This document shows, piece by piece, positions 52,055-62,157 of a stretch of 64,000 nucleotides of DNA (its first letter is position 1; the number at the start of each line of letters is the position of its first letter). The notes beneath the pieces are model-generated. The model was not told where the DNA came from, did not search any database, and saw nothing but the letters and a program-made list of their open reading frames with translations. Both the position numbers and the translations under genes were made by a program. Source of the stretch: Phycisphaerae bacterium (lineage in GTDB: Bacteria > Planctomycetota > Phycisphaerae > Phycisphaerales > UBA1924); contig JAUIES010000001.1 of NCBI GenBank assembly GCA_030429705.1, positions 868,001 to 932,000 on the forward strand, written 5' to 3'.

Positions 52055-52732
52055 TCACCGGCGACGGCGGCTCGCGATCAACGGAAGGGCAGCCAGACCA
52101 AGTGCAGCCGGTCCTGGCGTTGGCACCTGCGACATGAAATCCTGATGCGAATCGTTGGTATACGCCTCAAGATAGGCAGTCGGCGTGCGATCGAAAGACA
52201 ACTGATTCACAAGCGTGCTGTACTGCTGAGCGACTGATCCGCCAACACTCGCGCCATTCGTGCTGGCTGCACGAAAGTTGCCCTGACCCAGATCGAGCGA
52301 CGACCCGCCGATCAGCGCGTCGAAATCGAGCACGATTTCCCAGACCGCAATCTGAAATGCCGAGGCGAGATCTTGATCACCGCTCTCCGACCAGATGCCC
52401 GGGCCGGCGATGTTGACAAGTTCAGCGATCGCCCATGCCTTGTCCTGTGCCTGGGCACGATGGTCGAGCGCGTCTTGCAGCGATTCACGCTCGAAATTGC
52501 TCGTCCCCGTCTGCGCCCATTGATCGGGGTCAATGCAGTAGGTCATTGTGCGATCGCCATCGACAAAATGAAGCACGCTGCCCGAGAACACATTGTTGAA
52601 ACTCCCGTTGTTGACTGAGATACCGACATTGCGGCCCTGGGCAACGCCACCAAACTGCAACGAGACCGGTTCCGCGCTCGCCACGCACGCACAGCCGGCA
52701 ATCACCGCGACACTCATAGTTTTCTTGTTCAT
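52055..52732 (-). CDS. Secreted PEP-CTERM-type protein (hypothetical)
   Basis: This 225-residue protein has a signal peptide (MNKKTMSVAVIAGCACVASAE). A beta-rich body follows, containing the segments VSLQFGGVAQGRNVGISV and AFQIAVWEIVLDFD; the latter resembles thioester-like or Cys-binding domains in some surface proteins (TCIDPDQW-type start, here YCIDPDQW). It ends VPTPGPAALGLAALPLIASRRRR in outline, a VPTP + helix + RRRR sorting tail. The start at 52732 has GGGAGGG 7 nt upstream. The function is unknown. The body with a conserved Cys and a late Gln could form an isopeptide or thioester bond, as in thioester-domain adhesins; this is inference. Confidence 0.75.
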   Translation of the reverse strand: MNKKTMSVAVIAGCACVASAEPVSLQFGGVAQGRNVGISVNNGSFNNVFSGSVLHFVDGDRTMTYCIDPDQWAQTGTSNFERESLQDALDHRAQAQDKAWAIAELVNIAGPGIWSESGDQDLASAFQIAVWEIVLDFDALIGGSSLDLGQGNFRAASTNGASVGGSVAQQYSTLVNQLSFDRTPTAYLEAYTNDSHQDFMSQVPTPGPAALGLAALPLIASRRRR

Positions 52733-52940
52733 AGGTTTTCCCTCCCTGAGTTGATTGAAACAACACCCACACAATCCAATTCGCAGGTGTGACGGCCAAC
52801 CTGGCGCGTCAATTTCGATGGCATCTATTGCTGCCATTGCCGATTGCGCTGATCATGCGGTGCGACTGTGGGCCGCTCATCCCCAACACCCAATTGGCGA
52901 ATCTGGCCGCCCACACGCAAGTCGTGGAAAGCCTGTCAGA

Positions 52941-52969
52941 TTCACCAGTGCCGCCAATCGTCATATACA
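52941..52969 (+). promoter_or_regulatory. Predicted promoter of dnaE
   Basis: TTCACC (52941-52946) and TATACA (52964-52969) are 17 nt apart, a fair match to -35 and -10 boxes. The start codon GTG at 53010 is about 34 nt from the likely transcription start. Confidence 0.35.
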
Positions 52970-53009
52970 ATGGTGTGTCCGAAACCCCTTACACCACAGG
53001 TCGTGCGCC

Positions 53010-56000
53010 GTGACCCAAGACCCACAATCCGTAGAACTAAACTGGTCCGAATCCACCGGATTCGTGCACCTTCACCTTCACAGTGAATATTCACTCCTCG
53101 ACGGTGGAAACCGTGTGGACAAGCTGGTCGCACGCGTCAAAGAACTCGGCATGCCCGCGGTCGCTATCACCGACCATGGCAACCTGCACGCTGCCGTGCG
53201 GTTTTATGAACACGCCAAGGCTGCAGGTATTAAACCCATTCTCGGTGTCGAGGCGTATGTCGCTCAGGGCGATCGGACCGACCGTACGCACACCGGCATC
53301 GCGGACGGCGGATTCCACTTGGTGCTTCTGGCGGAAAACGACACCGGCTGGGACAACATGCGCTACCTTTGTAGCGAGGCGTACCTGACCGGGTTTTATT
53401 ACAAGCCACGGATGGATCGGACGATCCTCGAATCACACAACGAAGGCATCATCGCAATCAACGGCCACCTGGGCAGCGAACTCGCATTCCACCTCACCGC
53501 GTACGAGCGAACCGGCGAACAAACGCACTGGGACAAAGCAGTCGAAGTCGCGCGGTGGCACCAGCAGACATTCGCGCCGACCGATGCAGGCCCACGGTTT
53601 TTTATTGAACTCCAACACCATGTGCCGGAGCAGAACGCGATCAACCCGCACCTGATTCGTCTGGCGCGCGAGTTGGATCTGCCGCTGGTGTGCGACAACG
53701 ACAGCCACTTCCTGCGCGAACAGGACCACGACGCGCACGACACGCTCATTTGTATCTCGATGGGCAAGAGCAAGTGGGATGCTGATCGCCTGCGGTATAC
53801 GCCCGAGTTGTATGTCAAAAGCCCCGAGCAGATGCACGAGATTTTCGGGGCGGATGAATACAACACGGACGAAAATCGGAACGCTGGGCGTGAGGCATTG
53901 GCGAATACGGTGCGAATCGCCCAGCGATGCAATGTCGAGTTGCCTATGGATGCCAGCCACGCACCAGTGGTGCGCGTCAAAACGCCAGCCAAGAGTAAAC
54001 TGCCCAAGCCAAACGACAAGGCGTTTGCCGGAGACCTGACCGAGTGGTACAAGGCGTACTGTGCACTCTTCGATCTCGAGCCGGCCAACGACACGGAGTT
54101 GAGTCAGGCCAAACTCGAGAAAGAATGTGACAAAGCCCTGCGGCAACTGTGTGAGGGGGGGATGGTCTGGCGATATGGCGCCGATATCACCGATCACCGC
54201 CACGCATTCATCGAAGGTGACCCCGCAACGGCGGCAGAGCGCGAGAAACCGGGTGTCGACCCTGTCGGATTCGACAACTGGGCAAGGCTGAACCGCGAAC
54301 TCAAGATTCTCGCGGACAAGAGTATCAGCGCGTACTTCCTGATCGTGTGGGACTTCGTCAACTGGGGCCGACAACGCGGGATCCCGGCAAATGCGCGTGG
54401 CTCGGGCGTGGGCACCATGGTCGGTTATGTGCTGGGGCTTTCCAATGCATGCCCCGTGCGCTATGGCCTGCTCTTTGAACGATTCACAGACCCCGATCGC
54501 AGCGAATATCCCGATATCGATATTGACCTGTGTCAGGAGGGGCGCGCCAAAGTCATTTCATATGTCCGCGACAAGTACGGCCATGTGGCGCAGATCATCA
54601 CCTTCGGGACGATGAAGGCCCGGGCTGCGATCCGCGATTGTGCGCGCGTGCTCGAGGTCTCGCTGCCTGTCGCAGACCGGGTCGCCAAGTTGATCCCGGA
54701 AACACTGAACATCACGCTCGACGGCGCGATCGATGCCGAGCCCGACTTCGCTGCCCTGGTTAATGGTGAACGGGCAGCAATCGACGCGATCAATAAGGAC
54801 CTTCCCGACCACCAGCACACAACCGCGGAACGCATCACCCAGCTCATCGACAACGCTCGCGTTCTTGAAGGACAGGCGCGACATTGTTCGGTTCACGCTG
54901 CCGGCGTGATCGTGGCGACCAGACCGCTGCACGAGATTGTCCCGCTGTACAAGCAGCCGAGCGCCGAAGTCAATGAAGTTGTCACACAGTGGGACGGCCC
55001 GACCTGCGAGAAACTCGGCCTCCTCAAAATGGACTTCCTCGGGCTGCGCACGCTCTCAATCATCGAACGGGCCAAAGCACTGATTAAGGACGGCTTGCCC
55101 GATGCCGAGGTCTGGAAGGCGATTGATGCTGACCCCAAGAGCGGCGCCCCCCACCCGCTCGATCTCGACCGACTGCAGTACAACGACCAACGCGTCTTTG
55201 AACTCTTCCAGCGCGGCGACACGACCGGTGTGTTTCAGTTTGAATCGGGCGGCATGCGCCGGCTCCTCGTCGAGATGAAGCCCGACCGGCTCGAAGACCT
55301 GATCGCTGCCAACGCGCTCTTCCGCCCCGGACCGATGGATCTCATCCCCGACTACAACAAACGCAAGCACGGCGAAGCGCCCGTGCCGCAGGTCCACGAG
55401 ATCGTCGACCGGTTCACCGCTGAGACCTATGGCGTCATGGTCTATCAGGAACAGGTCATGCAGATCGTGCATGAACTCGGCGGCATCCCGCTGCGGGCCG
55501 CGTACTCATTGATCAAGGCGATCAGCAAAAAGAAAGTCAAAGTTATCGATGCGAATCGGCCCAAGTTCATCGAGGGGGCGCATGAGAAGGGTCTCGACAA
55601 AAAATCGGCTGAGGACCTGTTCGAACTAATCCTCAAATTCGCCGGGTATGGCTTCAACAAGAGTCACTCGACCGGTTACGCCATCGTGGCGTATCAGACC
55701 GCCTACCTCAAGACCTTTTTCCCCGCCCAATACATGGCTGCGTTCCTGTCATTTGAAAGCCAGGCGCAGAAGACCAGCGACTGGATTCCGTACCTCGAAG
55801 ATTGTCGCAAAACCCGACGCCTCGACGGCTCGGTCGGGATCGAAGTGCAAGCCCCCGATGTCAATGTCTCCGGCAGCGCATTTACCGTTGCATTCGACAA
55901 GGACGAGCCGCGCGATGCGCTGCATGGGCATATTCGGTTCGGGCTCAGTGGCATCAAGGGCTCGGGTGACAAGGCGATCGATGCGATCATCGCCGAACGC

Positions 56001-57053
56001 GATGGCGGCGAATCGCGCACGCCTTTCACATCACTCTTTGAGTTCTGCGAGCGTGTGCCCTCCAATGTGGTCAATAAAGCGACGATTGAATCACTCATCA
56101 AGAGTGGCGCTTTTGATGCGATTCATGGCCGAGAGAATCGGTCATCGATGGTCGCGACGATCGAAACCGCTGTCAGCGCCGGGCAGAAGATGGCAGCCGA
56201 TAAAGCGGCCGGGCAAGGTTCGCTCTTTGGTGCGCCCGATCCCGCAGCCGAAGCTGAAGCGGCCGTGTCAACTGAATCGCCGCTCAACAAAGCCACACCC
56301 TGGACTGAAGCCGAAACGCTGAAGAACGAGAAGGACACGCTCGGTTTCTATGTCTCAAGCCACCCGCTCGAACGCTGGGGAGCCTGGATCCGCGCGTTCG
56401 CATCATGCGACCTGACCGGGCTCAAGACTTTCCCGCAAGATCGGCGCGTACTGGTCGGTGCGATGGCTCAGAGCGTGCGCACGATCGTGAGTCGCAACGG
56501 TCGAAACGCTGGCAAAAAGATGGCGATCGTCACGATCGAAGACACCCGCGCGACGGCCGAAGCGGTGCTGTTCCCCAACACCTACGAGCAATTCAGCCAC
56601 TTGCTTGAGTCAGACGATCCGTTCTTTGTGTCGGGTCGTGTCGATCACAGTCGCGGCGACCCGCAGGTGATCGTCGATCGCCTCGTCCCTATTGATGGCG
56701 TCCCCAAGGAGCGCGGCACGGTCACGCTGTTCGTCCGCGACAGCGTGCTCAATGGAACTGCGACCCATGTCCTGCCGCAGATTCGCGATGTGCTCGATCG
56801 ATACCTTGCATCAACGAACGAAGTCACCGATGACACCCGCGAGCGCACGAAGCCGTCGCCTCTGGAGTTTGTGGTCGAAACGCCGAACGCATCGGTGGTG
56901 ATGGAGCCGAAGCGCATGCCGCGTGTGTCACTGTCGCCCGATCTGGTGGCTGAACTATCGAATATGCTCGGCGCACAAAGTGTGATCTACTCGGGTGGCA
57001 TGTCGATCGAAATCAACAAAGATGATAAGCGGAACAAGTATCGGAAGAAGTAA
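53010..57053 (+). CDS. dnaE: DNA polymerase III alpha subunit
   Basis: This 1347-residue protein is the replicative polymerase of the DnaE type. It has an N-terminal PHP domain (HLHLHSEYSLLDG and ITDHGNLHAAV with intact metal-type His residues at 20, 22 and 24), the polymerase palm with PDIDIDL (Asp502, Asp504, Asp506) and a third Asp near 675 (LKMDFLGLR), the GVMVYQEQVMQI fingers motif, and GFNKSHSTGYAIVAYQ. A C-terminal OB-fold includes VLVGAMAQSVRTIV. It is longer than E. coli DnaE (1160). Extra residues lie before the palm (about 340-460, Lys/Asp/Pro-rich) and at the C-terminus. The start is GTG at 53010, the first in-frame start that matches the DnaE N-terminus. Confidence 0.92.
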   Translation: MTQDPQSVELNWSESTGFVHLHLHSEYSLLDGGNRVDKLVARVKELGMPAVAITDHGNLHAAVRFYEHAKAAGIKPILGVEAYVAQGDRTDRTHTGIADGGFHLVLLAENDTGWDNMRYLCSEAYLTGFYYKPRMDRTILESHNEGIIAINGHLGSELAFHLTAYERTGEQTHWDKAVEVARWHQQTFAPTDAGPRFFIELQHHVPEQNAINPHLIRLARELDLPLVCDNDSHFLREQDHDAHDTLICISMGKSKWDADRLRYTPELYVKSPEQMHEIFGADEYNTDENRNAGREALANTVRIAQRCNVELPMDASHAPVVRVKTPAKSKLPKPNDKAFAGDLTEWYKAYCALFDLEPANDTELSQAKLEKECDKALRQLCEGGMVWRYGADITDHRHAFIEGDPATAAEREKPGVDPVGFDNWARLNRELKILADKSISAYFLIVWDFVNWGRQRGIPANARGSGVGTMVGYVLGLSNACPVRYGLLFERFTDPDRSEYPDIDIDLCQEGRAKVISYVRDKYGHVAQIITFGTMKARAAIRDCARVLEVSLPVADRVAKLIPETLNITLDGAIDAEPDFAALVNGERAAIDAINKDLPDHQHTTAERITQLIDNARVLEGQARHCSVHAAGVIVATRPLHEIVPLYKQPSAEVNEVVTQWDGPTCEKLGLLKMDFLGLRTLSIIERAKALIKDGLPDAEVWKAIDADPKSGAPHPLDLDRLQYNDQRVFELFQRGDTTGVFQFESGGMRRLLVEMKPDRLEDLIAANALFRPGPMDLIPDYNKRKHGEAPVPQVHEIVDRFTAETYGVMVYQEQVMQIVHELGGIPLRAAYSLIKAISKKKVKVIDANRPKFIEGAHEKGLDKKSAEDLFELILKFAGYGFNKSHSTGYAIVAYQTAYLKTFFPAQYMAAFLSFESQAQKTSDWIPYLEDCRKTRRLDGSVGIEVQAPDVNVSGSAFTVAFDKDEPRDALHGHIRFGLSGIKGSGDKAIDAIIAERDGGESRTPFTSLFEFCERVPSNVVNKATIESLIKSGAFDAIHGRENRSSMVATIETAVSAGQKMAADKAAGQGSLFGAPDPAAEAEAAVSTESPLNKATPWTEAETLKNEKDTLGFYVSSHPLERWGAWIRAFASCDLTGLKTFPQDRRVLVGAMAQSVRTIVSRNGRNAGKKMAIVTIEDTRATAEAVLFPNTYEQFSHLLESDDPFFVSGRVDHSRGDPQVIVDRLVPIDGVPKERGTVTLFVRDSVLNGTATHVLPQIRDVLDRYLASTNEVTDDTRERTKPSPLEFVVETPNASVVMEPKRMPRVSLSPDLVAELSNMLGAQSVIYSGGMSIEINKDDKRNKYRKK

Positions 57054-57054
57054 G

Positions 57055-58212
57055 CTATGCCAACGACTGCTTAAGATCCGCGATGAGATCGTCTGCATCC
57101 TCGATGCCGACACTCAGCCGCACGAGGCCGTCCGAGATCCCGAGTTTGGCTCGTTGCTCAGCGGGCACAGAAGCGTGGGTCATGATCGCCGGGTGTTCAA
57201 TCAAACTCTCCACCCCGCCGAGTGATTCGGCCAGTCCGAAGATGGCGACGCGTTCGAGCATCTTACGAGAGGCTTCGAGCCCCCCCTTGAGATAGATCGT
57301 CACCATGCCGCCGAAGCCGCGCATCTGCTTCCTGGCGATGTCATGCTGCGGATGCGACTTGAGGCCGGGGTACACGACCTTCTCGATCGCCGCGTGCCCG
57401 GACAGGTACTCGGCGACCTTCATCGCGTTCTCGCAGTGCCGGTCCATCCGCACATGCAGCGTCTTGGTCGAACGCAGGAACAGGAAGCACTCCATGATGC
57501 CGGGGACAGCCCCCTCGCTGAGTTGCACAAACTTGAGTCTCTGGTGAATCTCATCATCGTTGACGATCAGTGCTCCGCCGATTGCGTCGGAGTGCCCGCC
57601 GATGTACTTGGTCGTCGAATGGCACACGATGTCAGCCCCGAGCGCGAGTGGGTTCTGTAGATACGGCGACGCAAAAGTGTTGTCGACCGCAACTATCGCG
57701 CCGCCCATATGGGCTGCCTCGCTGACGCGTTCGATATCAATCACCTTGAGCGTCGGGTTGGTCGGCGTTTCAACCCACACAAGTTTGGTCCGCTCGTCCA
57801 TCGCTTCAGTAACGCGATCCGGATCGGTCATGTCAACGAGCACGGTTTCGATGCCGAGCTGCGCGAACACCCGGTGGAACAGGCGATTCGTTCCGCCATA
57901 AACATCGTCGCACAAGAGCACCTTATCACCCGAGCTGAGCAAGTGCAGCACGACACCGGTCGCCGCCACACCCGACGAAAAGCACAACCCGTACTTGCCA
58001 CCTTCGAGCGATGCAAGGTTGTCCTGCAGCGCGTCGCGCGTCGGGTTGGCTGCGCGGGAGTAGTCATACTCACCCTTGATAACGCCGGGTGACGACTGCA
58101 CAAAGGTTGAAGTCTGGTAGATCGGTGTGCAGATCGCGCCGGTGGTCGGGTCTGGTTGTTGCCCGGCATGAATCGCTCGTGTGCCGAAGCCATGATTGGA
58201 TGAAGTCTTCAA
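57055..58212 (-). CDS. Cystathionine gamma-lyase / gamma-synthase family enzyme
   Basis: This 385-residue PLP enzyme of the Cys/Met metabolism family has TRAIHAGQQPDPTTGAICTPI, YSRAANPTRDALQ, and the PLP lysine in HSTTKYIGGHSD (Lys202). Because it follows cystathionine beta-synthase on the same strand, cystathionine gamma-lyase (cystathionine to cysteine) is more likely than gamma-synthase (metB). The start is TTG at 58212, with GGAG 7 nt upstream. It ends 1 nt from the convergent dnaE stop. Confidence 0.85.
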   Translation of the reverse strand: MKTSSNHGFGTRAIHAGQQPDPTTGAICTPIYQTSTFVQSSPGVIKGEYDYSRAANPTRDALQDNLASLEGGKYGLCFSSGVAATGVVLHLLSSGDKVLLCDDVYGGTNRLFHRVFAQLGIETVLVDMTDPDRVTEAMDERTKLVWVETPTNPTLKVIDIERVSEAAHMGGAIVAVDNTFASPYLQNPLALGADIVCHSTTKYIGGHSDAIGGALIVNDDEIHQRLKFVQLSEGAVPGIMECFLFLRSTKTLHVRMDRHCENAMKVAEYLSGHAAIEKVVYPGLKSHPQHDIARKQMRGFGGMVTIYLKGGLEASRKMLERVAIFGLAESLGGVESLIEHPAIMTHASVPAEQRAKLGISDGLVRLSVGIEDADDLIADLKQSLA

Positions 58213-58323
58213 AGCCTTGCTCCCGTGATGGATTTACCCTTGTTGGCATGGGTTTTCTGCCCGTGCGCATTTCTCGTGTTCTCGTTCTCAGCTTTTCGCA
58301 CAGACCAAAGACCCGCGCCGTTG

Positions 58324-59697
58324 TTACTTTTTCATGTTCGCCAGATACTCGATCAGGTCAATCTGCGTGAGGATATCGCGAACCACGCCTTCGTCGATGA
58401 CAACCGCTGCCTGGTCCTGGCCGAAGATCGCAAAGAGTTCTTCAATGCGAGCCTGCGGATACACGAGCCCACCAATCGGCTTCTCGATGCCCTTGATCGT
58501 GCCGTCGCCCGTCGCCGAGCCGTTCTGCAGCCCACGGAGAATATCCACCTCGTGCACCATGCCCGTCGGTTTGCCGTGCTCATCCACGACCGGCAACTGC
58601 GACACGCCGCACTCGCGCATGAGCGCAATCGCTGACGAAACCGAATCGCTCTCTCGGATGGTCAAGACTTCGGGCGACCGCTTGGCGATGAGATCAGCAA
58701 CGCACCCAAGCCCGCGTTCGGGTTCCATGAACCCGTGCATCTTCATCCACTCGTCATTGAGATACTTCGTGACATAGCGCGTACCCGAATCTGGCAGGAT
58801 GGCGATGATCCGCTTGCCGGGCCCCCATTCTTTGGCGAGCTGCAGGGCGATGTGCGCCATCCCCCCCGAACTACCGCCACAGAACAGACCCTCTTCACGC
58901 ACCAACCGGCGTGCCGTCGTGAAGCACTCGTAGTCATTGACCTGGTACATCTCATCGACCACGCTCGGGTCAAACGCATCGCACTTGATGTCTTCACCAA
59001 GCCCTTCGACTTTGTAGACATATGGCGTTGGCAATGTCCCAGTCTTGAAGTAGTGGTAGTGCACGCTGCCCAGTGGATCGACGCCGATGATTCTGGTTTT
59101 CGATCCCTTCTTCTTAAAGAATCGGCCAATACCCGAAACAGTCCCCCCCGTCCCCGTACCCGCCACGATCGCGTCAACCTGGCCGCCATCGGTCTGATCC
59201 CAGATCTCGGCGCCGGTCAGGTGTTCGTGGGCATCGATGTTCCACTGACTGTGGTACTGGTTCATGTAAAATGCGCCCGGCGTTTCCTCCGCTACGCGCT
59301 TGGCGACATTGACATAGTGGTCGGGTGAGTCGCCCGGCACATCGGTCGGCGTGATGATCACCTCTGCCCCGAACGCACGCAGGCCATCGATCTTTTCCTG
59401 ACTCATCTTGTCGGGCATGGTGAACACGCAGCGGTACCCTTTGGCTGCAGCCGTCATCGCCGCCCCAAGCCCGGTGTTGCCGCTCGTGTTTTCAACAATC
59501 ATGCCACCCGATTTGAGCAGCCCGGCTTTCTCTGCCTGTTCGATGATGTAGCACGCCATGCGGTCCTTGATCGACCCTGCGGGGTTCATGAACTCACACT
59601 TGGCAAGGACCTCGCTCGAGCCCGGCTCAACGAGTTTGTTCAGCCGAACGAGCGGCGTATTACCGATGGCTTCGAGAATGTTTGACTTGATATCCAC
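58324..59697 (-). CDS. Cystathionine beta-synthase with CBS domains
   Basis: This 457-residue PLP enzyme combines homocysteine and serine into cystathionine, the first step of reverse transsulfuration. The N-terminal catalytic part has IGNTPLVRLNK, the PLP lysine Lys44 (NPAGSIKDRM), ENTSGNTGLG and AGTGTGGTVSGIG. Two C-terminal CBS domains (VLTIRESDSVSSAI and MVHEVDILRGLQ) bind AdoMet or nucleotides in relatives. The GTG at 59697 is chosen because GAAGGGG is 6 nt upstream; an ATG at 59736 adds 13 residues with no similarity. It is upstream of the gamma-lyase gene by 111 nt on the same strand. Confidence 0.88.
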   Translation of the reverse strand: MDIKSNILEAIGNTPLVRLNKLVEPGSSEVLAKCEFMNPAGSIKDRMACYIIEQAEKAGLLKSGGMIVENTSGNTGLGAAMTAAAKGYRCVFTMPDKMSQEKIDGLRAFGAEVIITPTDVPGDSPDHYVNVAKRVAEETPGAFYMNQYHSQWNIDAHEHLTGAEIWDQTDGGQVDAIVAGTGTGGTVSGIGRFFKKKGSKTRIIGVDPLGSVHYHYFKTGTLPTPYVYKVEGLGEDIKCDAFDPSVVDEMYQVNDYECFTTARRLVREEGLFCGGSSGGMAHIALQLAKEWGPGKRIIAILPDSGTRYVTKYLNDEWMKMHGFMEPERGLGCVADLIAKRSPEVLTIRESDSVSSAIALMRECGVSQLPVVDEHGKPTGMVHEVDILRGLQNGSATGDGTIKGIEKPIGGLVYPQARIEELFAIFGQDQAAVVIDEGVVRDILTQIDLIEYLANMKK

Positions 59698-59894
59698 GGA
59701 TGGCCCCTTCGTGATTTCATGAATTGCCCGAAGCATAGGTTCGGCCCGACCCCGATGAGCCGCGAGCGCAAGCTTACGATTACGGTGTTCCGCAGCGTCC
59801 TCGACAGGAATTAGAGCCCAAACCGCACTGCATCTTGCTCGCAGGTCGCCACTGCGATTCGAGGGTCACACCCGCTTTGAGAGAGACAAGTTGG

Positions 59895-61031
59895 TCAACT
59901 GATATTCAGCGTCGGCCTGTGTTGCCCGGTGCGCATTGATGCCAATGCCATCTGCTTTTCGAGGTTGTCGACGACCTGATCGAGTGCTCTCGGGATCTGT
60001 TCGCCGCCCGCGGTCGATGCATCAAAGTTGTTCGTCGGCGTGCCCGCGTCGCCGTTGGCACGCAGAGCCATGTTGATCGGAATCGCACCGAGGTACGGCA
60101 CATTCATGCGTTGGGCCATCATCTCCGCCCCCCCGCGTCCGAAGATGTCATATTCCTTGCCGTCGTCGCCGATGAAGAAACTCATGTTTTCAACCACACC
60201 GAGGATCTCGACCTCGAGTTGCTGGAACATGCGGATGGCCCGCACCGCGTCATCCTGGGCCACCTTCTGTGGCGTACACACGATCACCGCGCCGGTCAGT
60301 TGCAGGCTCTGAGCCATCGTCAGCGGCACATCGCCCGTGCCCGGCGGCAGGTCGATCACCATCGCATCGAGTGAGCCCCAGGCAGTCCGGTCGATGAGTT
60401 GCTTGAACGCGCCATGGGCCATCGGCCCGCGCCAGATGAGCGGCTTATCAGGATCGACCATCTTGCCGATACTGATCGCTTTGAGCCCGTGGACAGCCAT
60501 GGGTTGGAGTTGTCCTTCGTGCACTTGTTGATCGAGCGTGTCGAGCCCGAGCATGGTGGGGAGTGATGGGCCATAGATATCGCCATCGAGCAACCCGACC
60601 GCCGACCCGCGCCGCGCGAGCCCGACCGCGATATTCACCGCGACCGTGCTCTTGCCCACGCCCCCCTTGCCCGCCCCCACCGCGATCACGAACTTGGCAT
60701 CGAGGGCCGACTTGGTCGGTTGATCGCCCGGTTGAGCAGCCTGCGACTTCGATTCAACGCGTTCACCCGCATGATCGACAAACGAAATGTTCAACTGCTC
60801 AAGGTCAACGCCAACACCGATCGCGAGTGTCCGAACCGCTCGCTCGACCGACTTCTGTAAGCCATCACGCACCGCAGGTGTCGATTGTCCGGGCATGCTC
60901 AGTTTGATGGCGACATGGCCATCACAGGCGGTGACCCACTGAACAATATCCGAATCTACGATATCGCCCCCGCCAACAGGGTTAGGAACGGCGGCGAGTG
61001 CTTCGAGAATGTCCTGTTTGCTGAGACTCAT
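59895..61031 (-). CDS. mrp: Mrp / NBP35-type ATP-binding protein
   Basis: This 378-residue protein has an N-terminal MIP18-type (DUF59) domain (LAAVPNPVGGGDIVDS) and a C-terminal P-loop ATPase with deviant Walker A AVGAGKGGVGKST (121-129), plus VIDLPPGTGDVPLT. It is the Mrp/ApbC family, which carries Fe-S clusters to apoproteins in many bacteria. The usual Cys-x-x-Cys, just after ENMSxF, is absent: here NMSFFIGDDGKEYDIFG. Some Mrp proteins, including cyanobacterial ones, also lack it. The start at 61031 has AAGGA upstream. Divergent from the secreted protein at 61165. Confidence 0.85.
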   Translation of the reverse strand: MSLSKQDILEALAAVPNPVGGGDIVDSDIVQWVTACDGHVAIKLSMPGQSTPAVRDGLQKSVERAVRTLAIGVGVDLEQLNISFVDHAGERVESKSQAAQPGDQPTKSALDAKFVIAVGAGKGGVGKSTVAVNIAVGLARRGSAVGLLDGDIYGPSLPTMLGLDTLDQQVHEGQLQPMAVHGLKAISIGKMVDPDKPLIWRGPMAHGAFKQLIDRTAWGSLDAMVIDLPPGTGDVPLTMAQSLQLTGAVIVCTPQKVAQDDAVRAIRMFQQLEVEILGVVENMSFFIGDDGKEYDIFGRGGAEMMAQRMNVPYLGAIPINMALRANGDAGTPTNNFDASTAGGEQIPRALDQVVDNLEKQMALASMRTGQHRPTLNIS

Positions 61032-61164
61032 AGATCTGGTCCTTTTTCCGCTGAGGTCAGGTGTGAACTTGATGCTAGGCTGAAGGACCACCGATTCCGT
61101 GCTCAGTGAACGCAATGCGTCCATCAGCATGGCGTTATGCTGGCGACCTGAAGGAGGCAATCGC

Positions 61165-62157
61165 ATGGGCCTGTACCTACTCACATTGACTGCAATCGCT
61201 GGTTCCACCTTGGCAGTCGGTCCTGAACCAACTCCAGCGGCACAACAAGCCACCCAAACTGACGAGCACGCCCTGCTCGCAGGGCCATCGGTCGCAGCAA
61301 GCAATGTCACCGCGACGACCTCATCGTTTTCATCAGAAAACACCAACGAAGCATCTCGAATGAGTATGGCCGGTGCTCGCCTTTTTCGTGAAGCCTTGCT
61401 GGCATTACGAACCGCGCCCGAAGCGGTACGCCCGACCAAAGAGCAGGAAGTCGCCATCGCTAGACTTATCCAAACATTTCAACAACAAGAACGAGCGTTC
61501 CAACGATCGCACGGCTCAGAATTGCGACAGTTGCGCGCGCGGATGAATCGCACAACCGATCAGACGCGAATAACCCAGGAAACGACAAGTGATCAGGTCG
61601 CATCGACCACTTCTCGGCGCGCCAACGCCCGCCGAGCTGCAGAGTCCGACCGCCTCGATCGTGACGATGCCATGACGGATCAACCGTCGTCCAGGACACA
61701 ACCCACTGGGTCGCAAGCAGATACCATGCGTGCAACAATGGCAAATCCACGCGAGCGCGTCGCGGAATTAATGGCCGAGCGCCCGTCGATGGCCTCGATC
61801 GAAAAGCCGATCCGTGCACTTCTCACCACAGAACAAAGTCAGTGGATCAACGACTTTCTCGTCACCAAGAGCAAGGAACAGTTTGAAGCCAGAGCGTTCG
61901 AGCGTTACCGCAAGGAGGCTGCGCAACAGCTCGCCAGGCAGCAAACGCGATCATTCGATGACATGATCAAGCGTCTACCGGAACGCATGCAGACTTATCT
62001 GAAGTCACTTCCTGAAGACGAACGGGAAGCAGCGATTGAGCGCTTGCGCCAACGCCGACAGACCGATCGCCGAACCGATTTGGCCCCCCCTCAGCGGACC
62101 AAAACCCCCCCAAGTGTGGAAGACCTCAACCTGCCCACACCCGACTCCGGGGGGTAA
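61165..62157 (+). CDS. Secreted Arg/Gln/Glu-rich protein of unknown function
   Basis: This 330-residue protein has a short signal peptide (MGLYLLTLTAIAGSTLAVG) and a low-complexity mature part. It begins Ala/Thr/Gln/Ser-rich, then becomes very rich in Arg, Glu, Gln and Ala with helix-like stretches (REALLALRTAPEAVRPTK, EQFEARAFERYRKEAAQQL, EDEREAAIERLRQRR). AAGGAGG lies 7 nt before the ATG at 61165, an excellent ribosome site. The last codons and stop lie in a palindrome (62149-62165). I recognise no family; a periplasmic chaperone or scaffold is a guess. Confidence 0.65.
   Translation: MGLYLLTLTAIAGSTLAVGPEPTPAAQQATQTDEHALLAGPSVAASNVTATTSSFSSENTNEASRMSMAGARLFREALLALRTAPEAVRPTKEQEVAIARLIQTFQQQERAFQRSHGSELRQLRARMNRTTDQTRITQETTSDQVASTTSRRANARRAAESDRLDRDDAMTDQPSSRTQPTGSQADTMRATMANPRERVAELMAERPSMASIEKPIRALLTTEQSQWINDFLVTKSKEQFEARAFERYRKEAAQQLARQQTRSFDDMIKRLPERMQTYLKSLPEDEREAAIERLRQRRQTDRRTDLAPPQRTKTPPSVEDLNLPTPDSGG

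Noticed and set aside
53433-54374. 313-residue minus-strand open frame
   Set aside because: Antisense to the DnaE PHP and palm region.
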